This document shows, piece by piece, positions 1 through 6,732 of a stretch of 12,356 nt of DNA. A program made the position numbers and the translations under genes. The notes under the pieces were generated by a model. The model ran no database searches and was not told the origin of the DNA. It saw only the letters and a list, made by a program, of their open reading frames with translations. The number at the start of each line of letters is the position of its first letter. Position 1 is the first letter of the stretch. Source of the stretch: Akkermansia muciniphila (GTDB lineage: Bacteria; Verrucomicrobiota; Verrucomicrobiia; Verrucomicrobiales; Akkermansiaceae); contig CALPMD020000012.1 in NCBI GenBank assembly GCA_943324575.2, positions 1 through 12,356 on the forward strand, in the 5' to 3' direction.

Positions 1-1384
1 ACAAAAACGCACCGAGCCGATCGTCCTACGCGTTGGAGACCGTAGCCCTGCTGAAGCACTGGTTGCCGACTTCGAGGCCGCCCGCGACATCAAGGGGATG
101 ATTCGCGCCTTGGAGGCGATCGCTGCTGACATTGGCGCCTTTGAAAATGACACAGATGCCCTTAAGCGTCTTCTTAGCGACATTGACGAAGGTGCTAAAA
201 AGGCCGCCCGCGTCCAGCTCGGCCAAGCCCTCCAACTCGTCGCTGCCCGCGACGAGGTGATCGGCTCTTCCCGCGCGCTCGAACTGGATCCTTCTGCTGT
301 CCGACTTTCGGATCTATTGCTTTCTGCCGAGCCGAGCCGCCTGGCGGAAGAAGCGGGCACGCTGCCATCTGGTCGTCAACGCGCGGTTTATGAGGCGTTC
401 CCTAATGCTTTTGGCGATGAATGGGTCAATAAAATCGTCCAGGTTTTCGACCGTGTCGGTGCTCGCGGAGTCACTGAAATTGCCCGCATCCTGCTAGAGC
501 GTGGTGGCATGCCAGCACTCGTCACCCACCTTCGCTCGGCTATCGCCCGCCGTGCACTGGGGCCAGACGCCTTGATCTGGGTCTGCCGCGAGCGCAAAGG
601 ACCTTCGCAAGAAGTCTTCAGTGCCGACGTCGGGGCCTCGGTCCTCAATCTTCTGGAAAACGACCACCTTTCCGATGGTCCGCGCAAAACCTCGCGCCTC
701 CAGTCGCTGTTGGGCGATGACAAGACCCTCTTGACCGACCTCGTCGGCATTATGGATGTCAACGAAACCCGCAACTTTGGCCGCCGTCTGCTCGACTGCC
801 CGGTCTTTGGCGAACTCGAGAAAAAGTCGCTGATGGCCCGCATCATCAAGGCGCGTCCGGAAACGGCCGAGCTCGTCAACGGCGAGAACGCCAAGCGCCC
901 TGAAGAGGTTCTCCTCGTTTCATGGGAAAGTCTGGAGAAGAAGAAGGCCGAACTCGACGACCTGATCCGCAACAAGATCCCCCAGAATCTCAACGACGTT
1001 AAAATCGCCCGTTCCTACGGCGATCTTCGTGAAAACTTCGAATACAAGTCCGCCAAGGATTTGGAAAAATACCTCGCTCACCGCCGGAACGCGCTGGAAA
1101 AGGAAATCTCCAATGCCCGCGGCACCGATTTCAAAGGCTCGGACGCCAGCAAGGTCAATATCGGCACGATGGTGACGCTGGTCGATAAAGACGGCAAGGA
1201 AAGCGTCGTGACGGTGCTGGGTGCTTGGGATTCCACCCCCGAAACTAAAACGGTTTCCTATCTTTCCGAAGTTGGTAAGGCCCTTGTGGGCCGTGAGCCG
1301 GGCGACACCGTGCAGATCCGCGACGAAGTGACTGAGGTCATGGAGACGCTCACGATTCGCTCGATCAAGCCGTTCAATCCTTGA
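1..1384 (+). CDS. greA: GreA/GreB-family transcript-cleavage factor with long N-terminal helical region (5' end outside window)
   Basis: The frame is open from the left edge, so the true start lies outside the window; the Met at 98 is internal. The C-terminal ~150 residues form a complete Gre module. A coiled-coil hairpin begins near 960 and carries GDLRENFEY (1019-1045), whose Asp and Glu match the acidic tip pair of GreA that inserts into the RNA polymerase secondary channel and promotes cleavage of backtracked RNA. An FKBP-like domain follows, with the typical SYLSEVGKALVG segment near 1259-1294. Ordinary GreA is about 160 residues. Here more than 300 mostly helical, charged residues precede the Gre module. 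From memory, chlamydial GreA (about 715 residues) has the same plan, so this is probably a PVC-lineage form rather than a random fusion. The role of the N-terminal region is unknown. The gene ends 39 bases before eno with no terminator between. Confidence 0.85.
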   Translation, partial: QKRTEPIVLRVGDRSPAEALVADFEAARDIKGMIRALEAIAADIGAFENDTDALKRLLSDIDEGAKKAARVQLGQALQLVAARDEVIGSSRALELDPSAVRLSDLLLSAEPSRLAEEAGTLPSGRQRAVYEAFPNAFGDEWVNKIVQVFDRVGARGVTEIARILLERGGMPALVTHLRSAIARRALGPDALIWVCRERKGPSQEVFSADVGASVLNLLENDHLSDGPRKTSRLQSLLGDDKTLLTDLVGIMDVNETRNFGRRLLDCPVFGELEKKSLMARIIKARPETAELVNGENAKRPEEVLLVSWESLEKKKAELDDLIRNKIPQNLNDVKIARSYGDLRENFEYKSAKDLEKYLAHRRNALEKEISNARGTDFKGSDASKVNIGTMVTLVDKDGKESVVTVLGAWDSTPETKTVSYLSEVGKALVGREPGDTVQIRDEVTEVMETLTIRSIKPFNP

Positions 1385-2719
<1,335 letters not shown>

Positions 2720-2742
2720 GCCATACGGCCTAGCCAAATTTA

Positions 2743-2777
2743 ACGGCGTCCCCCTCGGGGGCCGCTGTTTTTGTTTT
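2743..2777 (+). terminator. rho-independent terminator after eno
   Basis: CCCCC (2750-2754), a 2-base turn, and GGGGG (2757-2761) form the core stem, which extends by CGG/CCG (2744-2746 with 2762-2764) across a small bulge. The run TTTTTGTTTT (2768-2777) follows directly. This fits an intrinsic terminator for the greA-like/eno unit and implies that the next gene has its own promoter. Confidence 0.8.
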
Positions 2778-2842
2778 CATGACTTAAACGGATTTGCCTG
2801 CCGACTCTATCTTCGTCGCGTGAATCGACGGTGACGAACCCC

Positions 2843-2871
2843 TTGCCGGCTTGCTACTATTGAGGTAGCAT
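2843..2871 (+). promoter_or_regulatory. weak candidate promoter abutting the ACT-domain gene
   Basis: TTGCCG (2843-2848) and TAGCAT (2866-2871) are separated by 17 bases, resembling -35 and -10 boxes with only partial consensus. A start about seven bases after the -10 would fall at or next to the ATG at 2879, giving a leaderless or nearly leaderless message. A promoter somewhere in this gap is expected because a terminator lies upstream, but this exact placement is inference. Confidence 0.25.
2852..2870 (+). repeat. inverted repeat upstream of the ACT-domain gene
   Basis: TGCTAC (2852-2857) and GTAGCA (2865-2870) are perfect 6-base arms around a 7-base spacer, ending 8 bases before the ATG at 2879. 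The only Shine-Dalgarno-like string, GAGG at 2862-2865, overlaps the second arm. It could be a repressor operator or, if transcribed, a hairpin over the ribosome entry site. No direct evidence separates these. Confidence 0.4.
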
Positions 2872-2878
2872 ACCATCC

Positions 2879-3337
2879 ATGGATTCACAGACCATCATTG
2901 AACACAGCGAACCCGTCCGCCAGTTTTCTGTCATGCTACCCAATCGGGTAGGTGCTTTAGCGGCGATGGTGAAGCTACTGCGATCGCTCGGGATTGAAGT
3001 CATAGGCCTCAGTGTTCAGGACTCGCGCGACGCTACAGTGGCGCGTCTTGTACTCTCGGATCCGGAGGGCGCTGAACAGCTATTCATGGAAAAAGGCATC
3101 CCTTTTACCAGTTGTGAACTCGTGGTCATCGCCATGCGCGAGGCCGGGCCTGGCTTGCTCCAGTGCTTGGACACACTGATGATCGCGGAAACTAACATCG
3201 ACTTCGCCTATGCCCTGATGCCCACACCCGGAGAGCAGTCCATGTTGGCCATGCATGTGGAAGACTACGAGTTCGCCGTCACTATCCTTCACCAGAGTGG
3301 TTTCAAGCTGATGTATCAAGAGGACCTGAGCCGCTAA
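2879..3337 (+). CDS. tandem ACT-domain protein, putative amino-acid-binding regulatory protein
   Basis: The 152 residues consist of two ACT-like units and little else. The first runs from about residue 14 to 86 and has the classic opening of a beta strand followed by NRVGALAAMVKLLRSLGIEV. The second, about 90-148, is more divergent (PGLLQCLDTLMIAETNIDF). ACT domains bind amino acids or other small ligands, often at dimer interfaces, and control enzymes of amino acid metabolism. No catalytic domain is attached, so this is a stand-alone ligand sensor or a regulatory subunit acting in trans. Similar small proteins are sometimes labelled as acetolactate synthase regulatory subunits, but nothing nearby supports that partner. 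It is flanked by a terminator upstream and an oppositely oriented gene downstream, so it is probably monocistronic. GAGG lies 13 bases before the ATG, rather far for a ribosome binding site. Confidence 0.85.
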   Translation: MDSQTIIEHSEPVRQFSVMLPNRVGALAAMVKLLRSLGIEVIGLSVQDSRDATVARLVLSDPEGAEQLFMEKGIPFTSCELVVIAMREAGPGLLQCLDTLMIAETNIDFAYALMPTPGEQSMLAMHVEDYEFAVTILHQSGFKLMYQEDLSR

Positions 3338-3421
3338 AGTCGGCTTTGGTGGGTACTCTGGGTGGGCCTGTCACCGAATCATCGTCTCCACATGGCCTAT
3401 TTTGTTGCTAACCCGAGCGCG

Positions 3422-3453
3422 AAAATCCCGATACGCAGGGTGGCGCATCGGGA
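3422..3453 (-). terminator. candidate terminator after the PEP-CTERM-like gene
   Basis: TCCCGAT (3426-3432) pairs with ATCGGGA (3447-3453), and CGC/GCG extends the stem inward across one mismatch to a 6-base loop. Read on the minus strand, TTTT (3425-3422) follows the stem at once. It lies about 40 bases beyond the stop at 3494. On the plus strand no U-run follows directly, so it serves the minus-strand gene better than the ACT-domain gene, though the stem could act on both. Confidence 0.55.
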
Positions 3454-3493
3454 CTTGGCGAATGGATTTTTCGACAATGATCGAAGTCCCCAA

Positions 3494-4219
3494 CTAGACC
3501 TGCAGGTCCCGCCGCTTGCGGGCGAAGACGCAACAAATGGTGGCGGTCATCATGCTGAGCGCCCCGGCAGAGAGTTCGGGGATTGTTGTGTAAGTTGAGC
3601 TTGAGGATTTTCCGTTCACAGTAAATCCTTGTACTTCAGCTATAGTGTAATATTTACCTTCAGGCTCGCCGTCACGGGCTGGGGTGTTATTGTAATATAA
3701 GAAATCAGTAGATTCGATGTTTCCAGTGAAATACAAAGTTACTGTATCTCCCACTCCAAATTGCCCTTTGGTTCCACCTTTGTTGCCGAAATCAATTCCA
3801 AGGTCAAAGTTTTGAGGGGATCCAGAAAAAGGAATGGGGGAGTCAATTCCATTCTGTGTGATTTGAATCGTAGGCGTGCTTTTGTATTGATTTGGATCTG
3901 AAATCATGTAGTCATACACGATGGTTTTTTTTGAATTGTAGTTAAAATACCAAGATGATATAAAAGTATTTATGGTGTCTTGGCTCGAGATTAAATTTTT
4001 TGATATGTAAAATTCCATAGAAACTCCATCGAATCCGGCTGAGCCTCTATCATCGATCTTTACTGAAGCCCATGTGCTTGTAGTTCCGGGGACTATGATC
4101 TTGTTGTTGACGGTGTCATTGAGGTAGAATATTACAGATGCTTGTGCGCTATCGGCCATTTTCATCAGCATTGGGAATGCAGCGATGGCCGTCCATTTGT
4201 TGAAACGAATTTTTTTCAT
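3494..4219 (-). CDS. secreted hypothetical protein with PEP-CTERM-like sorting tail
   Basis: A 241-residue protein of unknown function. The start at 4219 is chosen because it gives a signal peptide: a basic start MKKIRFNK, a hydrophobic stretch, and a likely cleavage after AQA (residues 25-27). The frame remains open to a TTG at 4342, but that would bury the signal peptide 41 residues in. The exported part is rich in Asn, Thr, Ser, Gly and alternating hydrophobics, suggesting beta structure, with no enzyme motif I recognise. The C terminus has the tripartite form of PEP-CTERM proteins: IPEL (213-216), a hydrophobic segment (217-233) and RKRR (234-237), followed by DLQV. Such tails are recognised by exosortase in the inner membrane; the motif here is PEL rather than PEP. 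The gene is much AT-richer than its neighbours: one 60-base stretch (3901-3960) has only 16 G/C by hand count. No Shine-Dalgarno sequence precedes it. Confidence 0.65.
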   Translation of the reverse strand: MKKIRFNKWTAIAAFPMLMKMADSAQASVIFYLNDTVNNKIIVPGTTSTWASVKIDDRGSAGFDGVSMEFYISKNLISSQDTINTFISSWYFNYNSKKTIVYDYMISDPNQYKSTPTIQITQNGIDSPIPFSGSPQNFDLGIDFGNKGGTKGQFGVGDTVTLYFTGNIESTDFLYYNNTPARDGEPEGKYYTIAEVQGFTVNGKSSSSTYTTIPELSAGALSMMTATICCVFARKRRDLQV

Positions 4220-4552
4220 TGGTTTTGGGGGGGTATCACTCTCGTCTCTTTCACTGATTAAATGATTTGATCGAGATCGTGGTCGTTTTATGGATTTATT
4301 AATTTTGCAGTTTCCGATGATTGGAAAAATCAAACTAAACAAATCCTTTTTTCGGAATGCATATCACAGGTAAACCTTAATGGATGAGGGTCAAATATTT
4401 GTTGTGCCTGTATCCAAATAAAAATCGCTAAAGGCTGGTTTTTAGTTTGTTGTGTATTATTAAATTAGATATTTTCCGATAATCATTCAATTTTTAAGAT
4501 TGATATGCAAATTATGTAAAATATAAGAAAAAACTTTGTTAAGAACTTTAAC

Positions 4553-4580
4553 TTGCTTATCCTTATAGGGTTAATATATT
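4553..4580 (+). promoter_or_regulatory. candidate plus-strand promoter before the small ORF
   Basis: TTGCTT (4553-4558) and TATATT (4575-4580, five of six matches to TATAAT) are 16 bases apart. Initiation would fall near 4587, just before AAGGA (4588-4592), which is 10 bases ahead of the GTG at 4603. The surrounding DNA is so AT-rich that chance matches are common. Confidence 0.25.
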
Positions 4581-4582
4581 AA
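4571..4582. repeat. perfect palindrome TTAATATATTAA
   Basis: A 12-base perfect palindrome at the boundary between AT-rich and GC-rich DNA, overlapping the candidate -10 box at 4575-4580. Two short inverted repeats follow directly: AATCC-ACA-AGGATT (4581-4594) and GATTC-CT-GAATC (4591-4602). It may be an operator; AT-rich palindromes of this kind can also arise by chance in such DNA. Confidence 0.4.
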
Positions 4583-4602
4583 TCCACAAGGATTCCTGAA
4601 TC

Positions 4603-4794
4603 GTGCGGGAGATGCAAAGTCACCGCTTGGCCGACCTGTACACTGGCCAGTTTAGTGGCAATAAAGACAAGCGCGCGACCCGCGCGGCAGTGCCCGAATT
4701 CAGGATCCTGAAAAAAATGGTTGCTTCACGACTGGTCGAAAACCGTTACCGACGCGTCGGGAGAGGTCTCAAGGCTCTTACAAGCAAGGCGTAA
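4603..4794 (+). CDS. doubtful small basic ORF (63 residues)
   Basis: A GTG-started frame with a reasonable Shine-Dalgarno sequence (AAGGA at 4588-4592, 10 bases upstream) and a possible promoter just before. An ATG at 4612 is an alternative start. The product would be small and strongly basic (many Arg and Lys), with no motif, signal or transmembrane segment I recognise. It runs toward the minus-strand gene ending at 4813. Against it: the frame passes through several perfect palindromes and a GCGCGCG run, which looks more like structured non-coding DNA. I list it because it has the clearest ribosome binding site in the window, in a genome where other genes mostly lack one. Confidence 0.18.
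   Translation: MREMQSHRLADLYTGQFSGNKDKRATRAAVPEFRILKKMVASRLVENRYRRVGRGLKALTSKA
4642..4760. repeat. cluster of perfect palindromes
   Basis: Within 119 bases there are ACTGGCCAGT (4642-4651), CGCGCG-ACC-CGCGCG (4672-4686), TTCAGGATCCTGAA (4699-4712, 14 bases) and CCGACGCGTCGG (4749-4760, 12 bases). Each is exactly self-complementary, and they share no common sequence, so this is not a repeat family or CRISPR. They may form cruciforms or RNA hairpins, or serve as binding sites. Their density is unusual for the window. Confidence 0.5.
4711..4744 (-). terminator. candidate terminator after the release-factor-like gene
   Basis: On the minus strand GGTT (4744-4741) pairs with AACC (4722-4719), and inner TTC/GAA and GAC/GTC pairs continue the stem with small bulges on one side. 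TTTTTTT (4717-4711) follows after one base. It lies about 70 bases past the stop at 4813. The stem is imperfect and the loop tight, so it is plausible but not certain as the end of the mre-to-pyk transcription unit. Confidence 0.4.
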
Positions 4795-4812
4795 TCTGGG
4801 GGGCGAACGAGA

Positions 4813-5226
4813 TCAGTCACGCAGGGGTGAGCGCCGAAACGACTTTTTCTGTGACAGAATCCGCTTGTCGGCCACCGATCGATTTTTCGAATTCCTCGAT
4901 CTCGGGCGATTTTGGCGTCGCCGTTTTTCGATCGCCTGAGTCTCAGTGAGAGCCGTGCTCTCGCGAATCCTCTCAAGTTGCTGACAAAGCTCACTCCTTG
5001 CCAGAAACCGGTTCATTTCCCGCGATCGGTCCGTCTGGCATTTGATACAAACGCCACTCGGTACGTGTTTGAGAAAGACGCAATTGGAGGTCTTGTTGAT
5101 TTTTTGGCCACCGGCCCCAGAGCCGCGGACAAATTTCTCCTGAAGATCCGCTTCGGTCATCTGCAGGCCAGCCATGCGCTGTTGTAGCGCGGCGACTTTG
5201 TCAGATGGAATTGAACAACTTTGCAT
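4813..5226 (-). CDS. small GGQ-domain release-factor-like protein (ribosome rescue type)
   Basis: The 137 residues hold only the catalytic domain of class I release factors, with no codon-recognition domain. RGSGAGGQKINKTSN contains the GGQ tripeptide (39-41) that enters the peptidyl transferase centre and hydrolyses peptidyl-tRNA. It is followed by the conserved NKTSN, LKH and CQTDRS segments and by a helical, strongly basic tail (EKRRRQNRPRSRNSKNR and beyond), as in rescue factors of the ArfB/MTRFR group that bind rRNA. It probably frees nascent chains from stalled ribosomes or split large subunits. The start is uncertain. ATG at 5226 gives an N terminus typical of the family. The frame is also open to a TTG at 5271 overlapping the pyk stop by three bases. 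Neither has a clear Shine-Dalgarno sequence. It is the last gene downstream of pyk and is likely co-transcribed. Confidence 0.82.
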   Translation of the reverse strand: MQSCSIPSDKVAALQQRMAGLQMTEADLQEKFVRGSGAGGQKINKTSNCVFLKHVPSGVCIKCQTDRSREMNRFLARSELCQQLERIRESTALTETQAIEKRRRQNRPRSRNSKNRSVADKRILSQKKSFRRSPLRD

Positions 5227-5267
5227 CGGTCGTCTACAGGATGAATGAATCCCATAGAACCACCCAA

Positions 5268-6671
5268 TCAAGCGTGGTGCAAGAGAATCGAGTTGGCCGC
5301 GAAATGGTCCGACAGGATATCCGACACAATGACGATGGGCGTACCAGGGCGAACGAGCTTTTCTTGAATCAGCAACTCGCTGACTCTCTGGATCGTTTCT
5401 TCAATGTTCGAAGCGAAGGCGATCTTGAACGCGCTGACGCCGCGAGTGAGCGAAAGCTGGCGGCAGACGCGCTCGTTGGGGGTGAACGCATAAAAGCCAG
5501 AGGTCCGGGGGCGCAGCATGGCGACGTGGTTGGCGAGAACCCCGCGACGGGTGAGGATGACCAAGCGGGCGTCCGGCAGGGAATCCGCGAGAGTGACGGC
5601 TGCACGTGCGGCTTTCTGACGTTCGTCGCGTAGCAACACATTTTGGCCGAAGCCGTGGCCGCCGGAACGTTCGATGCGTGTAGAAATTCGGACTAAGGCG
5701 TCGACACAGCGTTCGGGATAGCGGCCAACCGAGGTTTCGCCCGACAGCATCAGGCAGTCGGCTTCCTCGTAGGCTGCATTCATCACATCTGTCACCTCAG
5801 CTCGTGTAGGGGTGGGCTGGGTGATCATCGATTCAAGAAGCTGGGTGGCAACAATGACGCGGGTGCCAAGCTCGTGACAGCGTTTGACGATGCGGCGCTG
5901 GAGGATGGGGAGTTCCTCAAACTCAACCTCGGTGCCGAGATCGCCACGGGCGATCATGATTGCATCACTGGCCTTGATGATGGCGTCGATATTGCGGATA
6001 GCTTCCTGATCCTCGATCTTCGCGACGATTTGTGCATCGCCTTCCAGTGCTTCCATCGCCTCTCGTAGTTCCAGAACGTGGGCAGAATCCCGAACAAACG
6101 AGCCCGCGATGTAGTCGGCTCTGCACTCGACGGCAAGGGCGAGATCTTTGAAGTCTTTTTCCGTCAGGGCCGGCAGATTCAACCGCACGCCTGGCAGATT
6201 GATGTGGCGGCGCGAGCCCATCGTCCCCGGTGTTTTAACGTAACAGCGGATGCGATCCTCCTCCACCGCATCGATACGCATCAGTAGGGCACCGTTATCC
6301 ACCACGAGGGTGTTGCCCACACCGACATCACCCATCAGTCCATCGTAGTTGACGGTGGTGGAAAGAGGTTCCATTGGCTCTGCGCCAATTTTTCGAAACT
6401 CGATCGTGTCACCCTCCAACAAATTGTAGGGTTTTTCCAAGTCTCCAGTTCGGATCGACGGTCCGGTAAGGTCGAACAAAACGGCAATGTGAGCACCCCT
6501 GGCCTCTGACTGGCTACGAACGCGCTTCGTCATCTCAGCAGCCCACTCGTGCTTGGCATGACTCATATTGAGCCGGAACACGTTGGTACCTGCATCGATA
6601 AGCCGTCCGATCATTTCTTCGGATTCGGTGGCAGGGCCTAGGGTGATGATGATTTTAGTTTTACGAGACAT
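5268..6671 (-). CDS. pyk: pyruvate kinase
   Basis: This enzyme makes pyruvate and ATP from phosphoenolpyruvate and ADP in the cytoplasm. The 467 residues cover the whole bacterial enzyme. The A domain opens with KIIITLGPA and holds FRLNMSH (32-38) with Arg33, Asn35 and Ser37. The B domain spans about 76-160. The active site follows: Lys218 and Glu220 in AKIED, ARGD (241-244), and VATQLLESM (274-282). The C domain (about 345-467) is complete, though its end (AANSILLHHA) departs from the usual form. The segment DLTGPSIRTG (67-76) has Ser where most enzymes have the Glu or Lys that decides potassium dependence. The gene starts 61 bases after rng. The bases before its ATG are AT-rich with no Shine-Dalgarno sequence. 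It could be read from the mre operon or from its own promoter in that gap. Confidence 0.96.
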   Translation of the reverse strand: MSRKTKIIITLGPATESEEMIGRLIDAGTNVFRLNMSHAKHEWAAEMTKRVRSQSEARGAHIAVLFDLTGPSIRTGDLEKPYNLLEGDTIEFRKIGAEPMEPLSTTVNYDGLMGDVGVGNTLVVDNGALLMRIDAVEEDRIRCYVKTPGTMGSRRHINLPGVRLNLPALTEKDFKDLALAVECRADYIAGSFVRDSAHVLELREAMEALEGDAQIVAKIEDQEAIRNIDAIIKASDAIMIARGDLGTEVEFEELPILQRRIVKRCHELGTRVIVATQLLESMITQPTPTRAEVTDVMNAAYEEADCLMLSGETSVGRYPERCVDALVRISTRIERSGGHGFGQNVLLRDERQKAARAAVTLADSLPDARLVILTRRGVLANHVAMLRPRTSGFYAFTPNERVCRQLSLTRGVSAFKIAFASNIEETIQRVSELLIQEKLVRPGTPIVIVSDILSDHFAANSILLHHA

Positions 6672-6697
6672 TGATTGAATTAATCGAATTTACTACA

Positions 6698-6712
6698 CTC
6701 TGCTAGCAAGAG
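6698..6712. promoter_or_regulatory. quasi-palindrome in the rng-pyk gap
   Basis: CTCTGCTAGCAAGAG consists of a perfect 8-base centre TGCTAGCA flanked by CTC on one side and, after one extra base, GAG on the other. It lies about 27-41 bases upstream of the pyk ATG, where an operator or promoter element would be expected. No RNA-terminator U-run follows in the direction of transcription, so it is not a terminator for rng. The role as an operator is inference. Confidence 0.25.
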
Positions 6713-6732
6713 CTGTGCCCTTTTTTTAAGGC

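Larger units (their letters stand above)
4220..4812. other. 593-base intergenic region, AT-rich half and palindrome-rich half
   Basis: No convincing gene is present. From 4220 to about 4590 the DNA is very AT-rich (11 G/C in 4441-4500 by hand count) and should hold the promoter of the minus-strand gene ending at 3494, but it is too AT-rich for me to name one. It includes small inverted repeats, such as GTTAA-N5-TTAAC (4539-4553) and TTTCC-N7-GGAAA (4311-4327). Near 4590 the composition turns GC-rich, and several perfect palindromes follow up to 4760. The 3' end of the release-factor-like gene reaches 4813, and a candidate terminator for it lies at 4711-4744. Confidence 0.6.

Noticed and set aside
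388..993. Open frame of 201 codons opposite the GreA-family gene
   Set aside because: The product is a Ser/Arg-rich shadow with no motif; the sense frame is supported by a complete Gre module.
3362..3598. Plus-strand ORF of 78 codons after the ACT-domain gene
   Set aside because: It runs through the candidate terminator stem and into the 3' end of the PEP-CTERM-like gene. The product has no motif and no ribosome binding site.
4220..4342. N-terminal extension of the PEP-CTERM-like protein to a TTG at 4342
   Set aside because: It adds 41 polar and basic residues ahead of a good signal peptide, and the ATG at 4219 fits secretion much better.
4697..4706. Adjacent EcoRI and BamHI sites suggesting cloning vector sequence
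   Set aside because: They are part of a 14-base palindrome and its flank; no other vector sequence is present, so this is coincidence.
3490..4760. Insertion sequence or integrated element around the AT-rich island
   Set aside because: No transposase or integrase frame, no long terminal inverted repeats and no target duplication; only short matches such as GACCTG occur at both sides.
4590..4812. Possible tRNA or decayed gene in the GC-rich part of the intergenic region
   Set aside because: I found no T-loop/anticodon arrangement or CCA end on either strand, and no frame resembling a neighbouring gene.
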